DNA from: Metapseudomonas sp043392685
GTDB taxonomy: Bacteria; Pseudomonadota; Gammaproteobacteria; Pseudomonadales; Pseudomonadaceae
Reading direction: 5' to 3' (one strand)
Length of the DNA stretch: 64,000 nucleotides
Assembly: GCA_043392685.1 (NCBI GenBank)
Contig: JBHZGM010000023.1
Shown: one piece after another, positions 24,367 to 37,455 of the stretch
How the letters are laid out: each line of letters starts with the position of its first letter
Position numbering within the stretch: the first letter of the stretch is position 1
Position numbers and translations under genes: made by a program
The notes under the pieces: generated by a model
Told to the model about the DNA's origin: nothing
The model's database searches: none
What the model saw: the letters and a program-made list of their open reading frames with translations, nothing else

Positions 24367-25764
24367 TTAGCCGACCAGCTTGGCTGCCTCGCTCTGCACC
24401 ACCCGATAGCAGGGCTCATAGGCCGCGCCGCCCGGCAGCTTCATCCGGTGCTGGCGGACGAAGGCCTTGAGCAGCTCGTCCAGCGGCTGCATCACTGCGG
24501 CGTCGCCGTGGATCTCGTAGGGACCGTGCTGCTCGATCAGGCGGATGCCCTTGTCCTTGACGTTGCCGGCGACGATGCCGGAGAACGCCCGGCGCAGGTT
24601 CGCGGCCAGTTCATGGGGCGGCAGGTTACGGCGCAGTTCTAGGCTGGCCATGTTCTCGTGGGAGGGTTCGAACGGGCGCTGGAAGCGTTCGTCGATCTTC
24701 AGCAGCCAGTTGAAGTGGAAGGCATCGGCGCGGTCGCGGCGGAACTGCTTCACCGCCTTCAGGCCCTGGGCCATCTCGATGGCCACGGCGGCCGGGTCGT
24801 CGATGATGATCTTGTAGCGGCTTTGCGCGGCCTCGCCGAGGGTGGCGCCGACGAAGGCGTGCAACTGCTCCAGATAGGCCGCCGCGCTCTTCGGCCCGGT
24901 GAGCACCAGGGGGAAGGGCAGGTCCTTGTTGTCCGGGTGCATCAGGATGCCCAGCAGGTAGAGGAACTCCTCCGCCGTACCGGCGCCGCCGGGGAAGATG
25001 ATGATGCCGTGGCCCACGCGAACGAAGGCCTCCAGGCGCTTCTCGATGTCCGGGAGGATCACCAGTTCGTTGACGATGGGGTTGGGGGCTTCGGCGGCGA
25101 TGATGCCCGGCTCGGTCAGGCCCAGGTAGCGGCCGCCGTGGATGCGCTGCTTGGCGTGGCCTATGGTGGCGCCCTTCATCGGGCCTTTCATCACGCCCGG
25201 TCCGCAACCGGTGCAGATGTCCAGGCTGCGCAGGCCCAGTTCGTGGCCGACCTTCTTGGTGTACTTGTATTCGTCGGTGCTGATGGAGTGGCCGCCCCAG
25301 CACACGACTATCTTCGGCTCGACGCCGGCGCGCAGGGTGCGGGCGTTGCGCAGCAGCTGGAAAACGTAGTCGGTGATGCCTTCGGAGCTTTCCAGGTCGA
25401 AGCGGCGGCTTTTGAGTTCGTTCTCCGTGTGGACGATGTCGCGCAGGGCGCTGAACAGCATCTCGCGGGTGCTGGCGATCATCTCGCCGTCGACGAAGGC
25501 GTCGGCCGGGGCGTTGATCAGCTCCAGGCGTACGCCACGTTCCTGCTGGTGGATACGGACTTCGAAGTCCTTGTAGGCGTCGAGAATGGTCTTGGCGTTG
25601 TCGCTGTGGGCGCCGGTGTTGAGGATGGCCAGGGCGCACTGGCGGAACAGCTGGTACATGCGGCCGGAACCGGCTTCGCTGAGCTGCTGCACTTCGAATT
25701 GGGAGAGGGTGTCGAGGGCGCCCTTGGGGCTGACCTGGGCATTGATGACTTGTCTTCTGGGCAT
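24367..25764 (-). CDS. ppnN: Pyrimidine/purine nucleotide 5'-monophosphate nucleosidase PpnN
   Basis: PpnN (E. coli YgdH) cleaves the N-glycosidic bond of nucleoside monophosphates, giving ribose 5-phosphate and base, and is activated by (p)ppGpp in E. coli. The 465-residue protein matches in length (454) and architecture. It has an N-terminal PpnN-specific domain, a Rossmann-like LOG domain with IVVCWGGHSIS and the nucleotide-binding PGGAGTAEEFLYLLG, and a C-terminal extension with NLRRAFSGIVAGNVKDKG. ATG 25764 has AAGGA nine bases upstream. It is monocistronic; 240 bases upstream hold no gene and presumably its promoter. Confidence 0.93.
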   Translation of the reverse strand: MPRRQVINAQVSPKGALDTLSQFEVQQLSEAGSGRMYQLFRQCALAILNTGAHSDNAKTILDAYKDFEVRIHQQERGVRLELINAPADAFVDGEMIASTREMLFSALRDIVHTENELKSRRFDLESSEGITDYVFQLLRNARTLRAGVEPKIVVCWGGHSISTDEYKYTKKVGHELGLRSLDICTGCGPGVMKGPMKGATIGHAKQRIHGGRYLGLTEPGIIAAEAPNPIVNELVILPDIEKRLEAFVRVGHGIIIFPGGAGTAEEFLYLLGILMHPDNKDLPFPLVLTGPKSAAAYLEQLHAFVGATLGEAAQSRYKIIIDDPAAVAIEMAQGLKAVKQFRRDRADAFHFNWLLKIDERFQRPFEPSHENMASLELRRNLPPHELAANLRRAFSGIVAGNVKDKGIRLIEQHGPYEIHGDAAVMQPLDELLKAFVRQHRMKLPGGAAYEPCYRVVQSEAAKLVG

Positions 25765-26004
25765 TCGGAATTTCCTTGCAACGATGCCGGAGGGCCGGTC
25801 GACCCGACGCGGCGGAATGCTGGGCGCCGATTTCCATGGCGCAGATTGAGGCGGTGTTTCTTATATGGGCACTGCGGGGTTACGGACGGATTGCGGAAAG
25901 TTTCGGCGCTCTGGATCAGCGTAATAGCGAGATTACTCCCTGTCTGACAAGGACTTTTTCGGAGATGTTGCAGGCGCGGGCGGCACGCCGCCCCAGCGGT
26001 CGCT

Positions 26005-27051
26005 TCACTTGCGCGCTTCGAGGATCAGGTTGAACGGCGTTTCCGTGGCGCGGCGGAAGCTCGTGAAGCCGGCCTCTTCGAACACCTTGCGCAGGCGCGC
26101 TTCGCCGGCCTGGGCGCCAAGGCCGAGGCCGACTTCCTGGGACAGGGAGTTGGGGGTGCAGATGAAGGTGGAGGCCGAGTAGAACAGGCGTCCCACCGGC
26201 GTCATGTTGTCGTCCAGCGCATCGTTGGCGAAGGGTTCGACCAGGAGCACGGTGCCGTCGGGCTTCAGGGTCTGGTAGGCGTGCCTGGCGGCGCCCACCG
26301 GGTCGCCCATGTCGTGCAGGCAGTCGAAGTAACAGATCAGATCGAAGCCGTCGCCGGGGTAGTCCTTGGCGCTGGCCTGGGCGAAGGTGGCGCGGTCCGC
26401 CACGCCGCCTTCCCGGGCCCGCTTGTTGGCGGTTTCGATGGACGGGCCGTGGTAGTCGAAGCCGATGAAGCTAGAGGCGGGAAAGGCCTGGGCCAGGATC
26501 ACGGTGGAAGCGCCGTGACCGCAGCCGACGTCGGCGACCTTGGCGCCAGCCTTGAGCTTGTCCACCACGCCGTCCAGGGCCGGCAGCCACTCGCTCACCA
26601 GGTGGGCGCGGTAGCCGGGGCGGAAGAAGCGCTCGGTGCCGCTGAACATGCACGGGTGGTGGTCACCCCAGGCCAGGGCGCCGTCGCCGCGCATGGCTTT
26701 CACCAGCTTGTCCTTGTCGTGGAACAGCGCGGCGATGACCGAGGCCCCGCCGGCCACGTACACCGGCGAGTCTTCCACCGCCAGGGCGAGTGCCTGTTCT
26801 TCCGGCAGCCGGAAGCGCCCGTGGTCGTGCTCCATGTAGCCGGAGGCGGCATGGGCGCTGAGCCATTCGCGCAGCAGGCGTGCGTTGCAACCGGTGCGGC
26901 TGGCCAGCTCCTCCGGGGTCACCGGCTGGCTGTCGGCCATGGCGCGATACAGGCCGAGTTCGTCGCCGACGATGATATTGGCGAGCATCGCCGCGCCGCC
27001 CATGTCGGAGACCAGCTTGCCCATGAACGCGTTGAGCCTGGATTCGTCCAT
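26005..27051 (-). CDS. SAM-dependent methyltransferase with N-terminal winged helix
   Basis: This 348-residue protein has an N-terminal winged-helix dimerisation domain (about residues 1-90, with TPEELASRTGCNARLLREWL). A Rossmann methyltransferase domain follows, whose motif I is VADVGCGHGASTVIL, then IGFDYHGPSIE and LICYFDCLHDMGDP. It resembles the Rv2258c-like group, which methylates unknown small molecules. The start at 27051 is chosen because AAGGAG lies nine bases upstream; the frame stays open further up without a good site. It is divergent from the helicase gene across 261 bases. No substrate can be assigned. Confidence 0.85.
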   Translation of the reverse strand: MDESRLNAFMGKLVSDMGGAAMLANIIVGDELGLYRAMADSQPVTPEELASRTGCNARLLREWLSAHAASGYMEHDHGRFRLPEEQALALAVEDSPVYVAGGASVIAALFHDKDKLVKAMRGDGALAWGDHHPCMFSGTERFFRPGYRAHLVSEWLPALDGVVDKLKAGAKVADVGCGHGASTVILAQAFPASSFIGFDYHGPSIETANKRAREGGVADRATFAQASAKDYPGDGFDLICYFDCLHDMGDPVGAARHAYQTLKPDGTVLLVEPFANDALDDNMTPVGRLFYSASTFICTPNSLSQEVGLGLGAQAGEARLRKVFEEAGFTSFRRATETPFNLILEARK

Positions 27052-27312
27052 TGCCTGTTCTCCTTCGACGAGCGGGCAGCTCGCGAAAAGCGGCGGGGAG
27101 CCTTTGTGGAGGGAGCCGCGGCAGCCGAGTCGTGTGTAGCTGGAGTGGCTCCCTTCGAGTCCCGCAATCACGGGACACTTTCAGTTTAGTGGCCCGACAA
27201 TGGCTTATTGCCGGCCGCTCATCCAAGCCGATGAGTGGCCTACCGCACTGGCGTGGCGACCATCGGTCCGTCCCCCTTGAGCGGCGGTGGCGGGGCAACC
27301 ATAGTGGAAGCC

Positions 27313-31725
<4,413 letters not shown>

Positions 31726-31744
31726 GTGCGGGTTGGGCACTCAC

Positions 31745-31776
31745 CTTGTAGGGGCGAATTCATTCGCCCCTACAGG
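31745..31776. repeat. Palindromic GAATTCATTCGC-family repeat
   Basis: GTAGGGGCGAAT (31748-31759) and ATTCGCCCCTAC (31762-31773) are perfect inverted arms around TC. It follows the lhr stop by about 20 bases and may act as a transcription-end hairpin, though no T-run follows. Confidence 0.8.
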
Positions 31777-31883
31777 CGGTCGTTCTTTCCTCGGTGTACA
31801 TCTAACCTCTTGTAATCGCTCAGAAATTGACCCGAGGAGTGTCACCCCGCGCAACATCTGGCCCCTGGCCATCTCCCGACAGG

Positions 31884-31950
31884 TTATCCACAACTTCATC
31901 CACCGTTTTTGTGGGTATGCGCCGATCAGTCTTCGCTGGACTTATCCACA
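31884..31950 (+). other. Two perfect DnaA-box sequences
   Basis: TTATCCACA occurs at 31884-31892 and at 31942-31950, in the same orientation and 58 bases apart. The second is inside the end of the Mut7-C gene. They match the DnaA consensus TTATNCACA but are too few to be an origin. They could titrate DnaA, or be coincidence. Confidence 0.45.
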
Positions 31951-32684
31951 GCCAGCAAGGGGGCGAGCAAGGTACACATGCTGCGCCAGTGGGAACCTTC
32001 CCAGTACAGGCGATTGCAGGCCGAGCAGCTGAGAAAGCGCGAGTAGAGCGCGCCGATGCGCGGCGGCAGGCGCGGGCGGGCCAGTTCAGGGGCGATTTCC
32101 TGCAGTGTATGGTTGCAGTGCAGGCAGCGGCTGAAGGGGGCCGCGCTACGGGCCAGGTCCAGACGCTCGAACAGCTCGCGCAGTTGCAGCGAAGGTTTCA
32201 GGGCGTGCACGTAGCAGCCGTGGGTGATGATGCGGCGTTTGAGCAGCTCGCGGTCGCGGGTCAGCACGATGCGCCCTTCGCGGGCCGAGATATCGGCGAT
32301 CTGGCCGTCTTCGAAACCGTTGTCGTAGAGCGTGTCGAAGCCGCACATGCGCAACAGGCTGGCGAGGCCGCCCAGGTGGGCGTCGGCGACGAAGCGCAGC
32401 ACCCGCAGGGGCCTGCTGCGGACCCTGAGCAACGGGCTGATGTCCAGCGTCTCGAACTTGGGATAGACCGCCACCCGGTCACCGTCGAGTATCAGCCGCT
32501 CGAAGCCCACGGACTCGCCGTTGAGCAACACCAGTTCCACCTCGGTATGGGGCACGCCGAGGGCTTCGATCATGTGCTTGACGGTGGCCGCCCGTGCGCA
32601 GGCGCAGGTGAAGGCCTGTCGGCGCCGTGCGGCCGGCAGGAAGTCGTTGAGCTCTTCGTAGAAGCGGAATGTTGCCCTGACCAT
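31926..32684 (-). CDS. Mut7-C RNase-domain protein with ThiS-like N-terminus
   Basis: This 252-residue protein has an N-terminal ubiquitin/ThiS-like domain (FRFYEELNDFLP, then HTEVELVLLNGESVGFE). A Mut7-C PIN-like nuclease domain follows, with FVADAHLGGLASLLRMCGFDT, ILTRDRELLKRR-like sequence and a C-terminal zinc ribbon (CLHCNHTL, then LSCSACNRLYW). Mut7-C proteins are predicted RNases whose bacterial targets are unknown. ATG 32684 begins MVRATFRFYEE, as in relatives. It has no clear Shine-Dalgarno, and a start at 32741 is in frame. The gene sits 53 bases downstream of the peroxiredoxin gene on the same strand. Confidence 0.85.
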   Translation of the reverse strand: MVRATFRFYEELNDFLPAARRRQAFTCACARAATVKHMIEALGVPHTEVELVLLNGESVGFERLILDGDRVAVYPKFETLDISPLLRVRSRPLRVLRFVADAHLGGLASLLRMCGFDTLYDNGFEDGQIADISAREGRIVLTRDRELLKRRIITHGCYVHALKPSLQLRELFERLDLARSAAPFSRCLHCNHTLQEIAPELARPRLPPRIGALYSRFLSCSACNRLYWEGSHWRSMCTLLAPLLAVDKSSED

Positions 32685-32737
32685 GCAGGAGAGTATGGCA
32701 GGCCGTGGCGCGCCCTCCGTGGAGGGCGCGCGAGCGG

Positions 32738-33391
32738 TCATTTCGGCTGGGCAACGACCCGCAGGTAGGGTTTCAGGGTCTTGTAGCCGTCGGGGTATTT
32801 CTTCTTCGCTTCTTCGTCGGACACCGAGGTGGGGATGATCACGTCGTCACCCGGGCGCCAGTTCACCGGTGTCGCCACCGTGTGCTTGGCGTTGAGCTGC
32901 AGCGAGTCCAGCAGGCGCAGCACCTCGTCGAAGTTGCGGCCGGCGCTCATGGGGTAGACGAGCATGGCCTTGACCTTCTTGTCCGGGCCGATGATGAACA
33001 CCGAACGCACCGTGGCGTTGTCCACGGCGGTGCGCGGGCCGGGGCTGGCATTGGGGTGGATCATGTCGTAGAGCTTGGCCACCACCAGGTTGTCGTCGCC
33101 GATCATCGGGTAGTTGACCGCGTGGCCCTGGGTTTCCTCGATGTCACCAACCCATTTGCGGTGGTCGCTGACCGGGTCGACGGACAGGCCGATCACCTTG
33201 GTATTGCGCTTGTCGAACTCGGGCTTGAGCTTGGCCATGTAACCCAGCTCAGTGGTGCAGACCGGAGTGAAGTCCTTCGGGTGGGAGAACAGGATGGCCC
33301 ACTGATCGCCGATCCACTGGTGGAAGTTGATCGTGCCTTCGGTGGTTTCGGCGGTGAAATCGGGCGCTTCATCACCAATGCGGATTGCCAT
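32738..33391 (-). CDS. lsfA: 1-Cys peroxiredoxin (Prx6/LsfA type)
   Basis: The 217-residue protein reduces peroxides through a single peroxidatic cysteine, C45 in HPKDFTPVCTTELG; no other cysteine is present, as in 1-Cys peroxiredoxins. The Prx6 C-terminal extension is complete, with PVNWRPGDDVIIPTS and a YLRVVAQPK end. Pseudomonas LsfA is of this type and contributes to oxidative-stress resistance. AGGAGG lies ten bases before ATG 33391. The neighbouring Mut7-C gene follows on the same strand. A 357-base gap upstream, shared with the divergent EF-G gene, presumably holds both promoters. I see no other feature in that gap. Confidence 0.93.
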   Translation of the reverse strand: MAIRIGDEAPDFTAETTEGTINFHQWIGDQWAILFSHPKDFTPVCTTELGYMAKLKPEFDKRNTKVIGLSVDPVSDHRKWVGDIEETQGHAVNYPMIGDDNLVVAKLYDMIHPNASPGPRTAVDNATVRSVFIIGPDKKVKAMLVYPMSAGRNFDEVLRLLDSLQLNAKHTVATPVNWRPGDDVIIPTSVSDEEAKKKYPDGYKTLKPYLRVVAQPK

Positions 33392-33748
33392 GTGTATCCT
33401 CCTTTCTGGCGGCTGGTCAGGCTGCCATCGAGGCAGCGGGAATCGTGGCGAGGCCTTGCGCCCTGCCGGCCTATCAGTATAGGTCGGCATCCCGAGGCTG
33501 CCCGGAGGAGGGGCGGGCAAACGAAGCCGCCGGACTAGCGGATGAGCGGACGGTGGCGCGGGCAAGGTGGTGCTAGCGTTAGAGGAGGGGAGGTGCCGGC
33601 CGGGGGCCGCGCCATGCCCCGCAGCAAGGCCACCCGGTTTGCCGACGCCCACAACCTGTTGACCCGAGCCCGGTGCCCACTGGTACCGAGGGAAGGCGTG
33701 CGGCCTTGCCAAACCCCATAACCCATAATCCGCACGGAGGTGATCGCC

Positions 33749-35851
33749 ATGGCCCGTACAACTCCCATCAGCCATTACCGCAACATCGGCATAGTGGCCC
33801 ACGTGGACGCCGGCAAGACCACCACCACCGAACGGGTCCTCTACTACACCGGGGTCAATCACAAGATGGGCGAGGTGCACGATGGCGCCGCGACCATGGA
33901 CTGGATGGTCCAGGAGCAGGAACGCGGCATCACCATCACCTCGGCGGCCACCACGGCGTTCTGGAGCGGTTCGCGCAAGCACCTCGACAAGTACCGCATC
34001 AACATCATCGACACCCCCGGCCACGTCGATTTCACCATCGAGGTGGAGCGTTCCCTGCGCGTGCTGGATGGCGCGGTGGTGGTGTTCAGCGGCGCCGACG
34101 GGGTGGAGCCGCAATCCGAAACGGTCTGGCGCCAGGCCGACAAGTACCACGTGCCGCGCATCGCCTACGTGAACAAGATGGACCGCGCCGGCGCCGACTT
34201 CCTGCGGGTGGTGGAGCAGATCAAGAAGCGCCTTGGCCATACGCCGGTGCCGATCCAGCTGCCCATCGGCCAGGAAGAGAACTTCAACGGCCAGATCGAC
34301 CTCATCCGCATGAAAGCCATCTACTGGAACGACGCCGACCAGGGCGCCAGCTTCCGCGAAGAGGAGATTCCTGCCGCCCTGCTGGAGGACGCCCGCCGCT
34401 GGCGCAACGTGATGCTGGAAGTGGCGGCCGAGGCCAACGAGGAACTGATGACCAGATACCTCGAAGAGGGCGACCTGAGCGAAGAGGAGATCAAGGCCGG
34501 CCTGCGCATCCGCACCCTGTCCTGCGAAGTGGTGCCGGCGGTGTGCGGCTCGTCGTTCAAGAACAAGGGTGTGCCGCTGGTGCTGGACGCCGTGGTCGAA
34601 CTGCTGCCGGCGCCCACCGAGATCCCGTCCATTCGCGGCACCCATCCGGACCACCCGGAGAAGGAGGACGAACGTCACGCCGACGACGCCGAGCCCTTCT
34701 CGTCACTGGCCTTCAAGATCGCCACCGACCCCTTCGTCGGCACCCTGACCTTCGTTCGCGTCTACTCCGGCGTGCTGAACTCCGGCGATGCCGTGCTCAA
34801 TTCGGTGAAGGGCAAGAAGGAGCGCGTCGGCCGCATGGTGCAGATGCACGCCAACCACCGCGCCGAGATCAAGGAAGTGCGCGCCGGCGACATCGCCGCG
34901 CTGATCGGCATGAAGGACGTCACCACCGGCGACACCCTGTGCGATCTGGAAAAACCCATCGTCCTCGAACGCATGGATTTCCCCGAGCCGGTGATTTCCA
35001 TCGCGGTGGAACCCAAGACCAAGGCCGACCAGGAAAAGATGGGCATCGCCCTTGGCCGGCTGGCGCAGGAAGACCCGTCGTTCCGGGTGAAGACCGATGA
35101 GGAGACCGGGCAAACCATCATCTCCGGCATGGGCGAGTTGCACCTGGACATCATCGTCGACCGCATGAAGCGCGAGTTCGGCGTCGAGGCCAACACAGGC
35201 AAGCCCCAGGTGGCCTACCGCGAGGCGATCCGCAAGACCTGCGAGATCGAAGGAAAGTTCGTTCGCCAGTCCGGCGGCCGCGGGCAGTACGGCCATTGCT
35301 GGATTCGCTTTTCACCGGCGGACGAAGGCAAGGAGGGGCTGGAGTTCGTCAACGAAGTGGTGGGCGGCGTCGTGCCCCGTGAATTCATCCCGGCGATCCA
35401 GAAAGGCATCGAGGAACAGATGAAGAACGGCGTGCTCGCCGGTTACCCGTTGATCGGCCTGAAGGCCGCGGTGTTCGACGGTTCCTCCCACGATGTGGAT
35501 TCCAGCGAGATGGCCTTCAAGATCGCCGCCTCCATGGCCACCAAGCAGCTCTCGCAGAAGGGCGGCGCGGTGCTGCTGGAACCGGTGATGAAGCTGGAAG
35601 TGGTGACCCCCGAGGAATACATGGGCGACATCATGGGCGACCTCAACCGCCGCCGGGGCCTGATCCACGGTATGGAGGACGGCTTGTCCGGCAAGATCAT
35701 CCGCGCCGAAGTGCCCCTGGGCGAGATGTTCGGCTACGCCACCGACGTGCGCTCCATGTCCCAGGGCCGCGCCAGCTTCTCCATGGAATTCGCCCGCTAC
35801 GCCGAAGCCCCGGCGAGCATTGCCGAGGCGATTGTGAAGAAGTCGGGGTGA
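33749..35851 (+). CDS. fusA2: Elongation factor G, second-copy type
   Basis: This 700-residue translational GTPase has all EF-G domains. G motifs are AHVDAGKTTTTER, DTPGHVDF and NKMD, with switch I QERGITITSAATT, and domains II-V run through to RAEVPLGEMFGYATDVRSMSQG. EF-G drives translocation and, with RRF, ribosome recycling. It is not surrounded by rpsL, rpsG or tuf, so it is the extra EF-G found outside the str operon in many pseudomonads (PA2071/FusB type). The TTGVNHKMGEV-type region and the divergent GSRKHLDKYRINIID insert fit that subgroup. GGAGG eight to twelve bases before ATG 33749 decides the start. Confidence 0.92.
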   Translation: MARTTPISHYRNIGIVAHVDAGKTTTTERVLYYTGVNHKMGEVHDGAATMDWMVQEQERGITITSAATTAFWSGSRKHLDKYRINIIDTPGHVDFTIEVERSLRVLDGAVVVFSGADGVEPQSETVWRQADKYHVPRIAYVNKMDRAGADFLRVVEQIKKRLGHTPVPIQLPIGQEENFNGQIDLIRMKAIYWNDADQGASFREEEIPAALLEDARRWRNVMLEVAAEANEELMTRYLEEGDLSEEEIKAGLRIRTLSCEVVPAVCGSSFKNKGVPLVLDAVVELLPAPTEIPSIRGTHPDHPEKEDERHADDAEPFSSLAFKIATDPFVGTLTFVRVYSGVLNSGDAVLNSVKGKKERVGRMVQMHANHRAEIKEVRAGDIAALIGMKDVTTGDTLCDLEKPIVLERMDFPEPVISIAVEPKTKADQEKMGIALGRLAQEDPSFRVKTDEETGQTIISGMGELHLDIIVDRMKREFGVEANTGKPQVAYREAIRKTCEIEGKFVRQSGGRGQYGHCWIRFSPADEGKEGLEFVNEVVGGVVPREFIPAIQKGIEEQMKNGVLAGYPLIGLKAAVFDGSSHDVDSSEMAFKIAASMATKQLSQKGGAVLLEPVMKLEVVTPEEYMGDIMGDLNRRRGLIHGMEDGLSGKIIRAEVPLGEMFGYATDVRSMSQGRASFSMEFARYAEAPASIAEAIVKKSG

Positions 35852-35877
35852 GGCCGGCAGCGGCTTTTGGGGGTGGT

Positions 35878-35976
35878 TTGTAGGAGCGAATTTATTCGCG
35901 AAATAGGGCCGAAGAGTTGCCCCGGTGATAAACGAGGCCGCGTTGCGGCCAATCGCGAATGAATTCGCTCACAGGA
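35878..35976. repeat. Inverted GAATTCATTCGC-family repeat pair
   Basis: TTTGTAGGAGCGAATTTATT on the left and TCGCGAATGAATTCGCTCAC on the right form an imperfect inverted pair around about 55 bases. It lies just after the EF-G stop and before the terminator at 36000. Confidence 0.75.
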
Positions 35977-35999
35977 AAGGCAGTCCATTCCATCAAAGA

Positions 36000-36024
36000 A
36001 AAACGGGCCTCGAAGGCCCGTTTT
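36000..36024. terminator. Bidirectional intrinsic terminator
   Basis: AAAACGGGCC (36000-36009) pairs with GGCCCGTTTT (36015-36024) around TCGAA. It sits between the convergent EF-G gene and the luciferase-like monooxygenase gene and can serve both. Confidence 0.92.
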
Positions 36025-36047
36025 CCATTCCCGTTCCGCTGCCCAGG

Positions 36048-37178
36048 TCAGTCCTTCTGTTTGTTGCGGAAGTAGGGAATCACGTGTTCGCCGATGTTCT
36101 TCAGCGTCTCGAGCTGCGCCCACTGGGGCACGGTGCCCATCTGGCAGATGAAGAGGATTTCGTCGGCGCCGGCATCGATCAGGCGCTGCACGTAGCCGAT
36201 GCAGTCCTTCACGGTGCCGTAGGCATGGTTGGGGTTCATCATCGCCATGCTCGGGTCGGAGAAGTCCACGGTCACTTCCTCGGAGGCGAAGCGCGACTTG
36301 ATCACCGCCTGGCCGTTGCCGTCGACGAAGGTGTCTTCCTTCCACTTCTCCGGGTCCGGGCGCTCGCCGCCGGCGTACCAGTACGCCAGGGACTCCATGA
36401 AGTAGCGCTGGCCACGGATGCCGATGTGGCGGGCCTTCTCGTTGTCGTCCAGGACGATGGCCGGGCACAGGGCGGCGATGTGGCGGTTGGGGCGGAAACC
36501 CACCTGGTCCTTTTCGTCACGGTTGTCCCAGGCCTCGTGGTACACGGCGACCTTCTTGGCGATTTCCTCGGGGCCGCCGAAGCCCAGCACCAGGGCGCCC
36601 ATGCCACGGCCGCCGGCGTTCTTCAGCGACTCGGTGTTGGTGCAGGCCAGGTACATCGGCGGGTGCGGCTCCTGGTAGGGCTTGGGGTGGATGGGGCGTT
36701 TGGGGATCTTCACGTATTCGCCGTCATGTTCGATCTCGTCCTGCACGAACATCTTCGGGATCAGGTACATGGCTTCGTCGATCTGCGGCTGCAGGGTGGT
36801 CAGGTCGTAGCCGAAGGTGCCGGCTTCCTGCTGGGTGCCGCCCTTGCCCACGCCAAAGTGCACGCGGCCCTTGGACAGGAGGTCGAGGGTGGCGATGCGC
36901 TCGGCCACCTTCACCGGGTGGTTCATGGCCGGCGGCAGACAGACCACGCCGTGGCCGATGCCGATGCGCTCGGTCTTGCCGGCGACGAAGGCGAGCATGG
37001 TTTCCGGCGCCGACATGTGGGAGTAGTTGGTCAGCGCGGTGTGTTCCACGCACCAGAAAGTGTCGAAACCGAGCTGGTCGGCGAGTACGGCCTGCTCGAC
37101 GGTTTCGTCGAAGATGCGACGGTCGCCCTCGCGGCTGGCGTCGATCGTCTGTGCCTCGTAGATCAGGGAGAATTTCAT
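36048..37178 (-). CDS. Luciferase-like (LLM) flavin-dependent monooxygenase
   Basis: This 376-residue protein belongs to the bacterial luciferase-like superfamily, TIM-barrel enzymes using reduced flavin and O2. Visible features are FDTFWCVEHTALTNYSHMSAPE near residues 40-60, IGIGHGVVCLPPAMNHPVKVAERIATLDLLSKGRV-type strand-helix segments and GVGKGGTQQE. Members perform Baeyer-Villiger, hydroxylation or ring-opening reactions and need a flavin reductase; one lies nearby at 38976. ATG 37178 has GAAGGG upstream. It heads the left edge of the catabolic island and is on the same strand as the HsaA-like gene upstream of it. The substrate is unknown. Confidence 0.85.
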   Translation of the reverse strand: MKFSLIYEAQTIDASREGDRRIFDETVEQAVLADQLGFDTFWCVEHTALTNYSHMSAPETMLAFVAGKTERIGIGHGVVCLPPAMNHPVKVAERIATLDLLSKGRVHFGVGKGGTQQEAGTFGYDLTTLQPQIDEAMYLIPKMFVQDEIEHDGEYVKIPKRPIHPKPYQEPHPPMYLACTNTESLKNAGGRGMGALVLGFGGPEEIAKKVAVYHEAWDNRDEKDQVGFRPNRHIAALCPAIVLDDNEKARHIGIRGQRYFMESLAYWYAGGERPDPEKWKEDTFVDGNGQAVIKSRFASEEVTVDFSDPSMAMMNPNHAYGTVKDCIGYVQRLIDAGADEILFICQMGTVPQWAQLETLKNIGEHVIPYFRNKQKD

Positions 37179-37355
37179 GCGCTTGGCCCTTCTTGTTCTT
37201 CGATCGGTCAACCCGGAGCCCCGGGCCCTGGGCGCATGGTGTGGGATCGAAAACCGCGCTGAATCCCCCAAAAAGACTAGTCATTTTGATGCCCCGCACA
37301 GCAAGACGCCCGCGCGGGGCGGGCGTCGTGGCAGGGAATTTCGGCTGATGTGGAA

Positions 37356-37445
37356 CCGTAGGATAGGTCGGGCGGCGTTCCGCGAGCTTGCGATACCCAT
37401 CGAATCGCGGTGATGGGTATCGCTCCGCTCCACGCCATCCTACGG
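37356..37445. repeat. Large palindromic intergenic repeat
   Basis: CCGTAGGATAGG at the left end is mirrored by CCATCCTACGG at the right. Inner arms CGATACCCATC and GATGGGTATCG also pair, around a short loop. Partial copies lie at 11022-11068 and 54071-54101. It follows the HsaA-like gene on the minus strand by 10 bases and may terminate it. Confidence 0.8.
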
Positions 37446-37455
37446 GGAACGGGGA

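Noticed and set aside
31884..31950. Chromosome origin suggested by DnaA boxes
   Set aside because: Only two boxes, one inside a gene, no AT-rich unwinding region and no dnaA, dnaN or rpmH genes nearby.
37301..37331. Hairpin GACGCCCGC...GCGGGCGTC as an intrinsic terminator
   Set aside because: The arms pair well, but no T-run follows on either strand, and its position upstream of the LLM gene does not suit a terminator.
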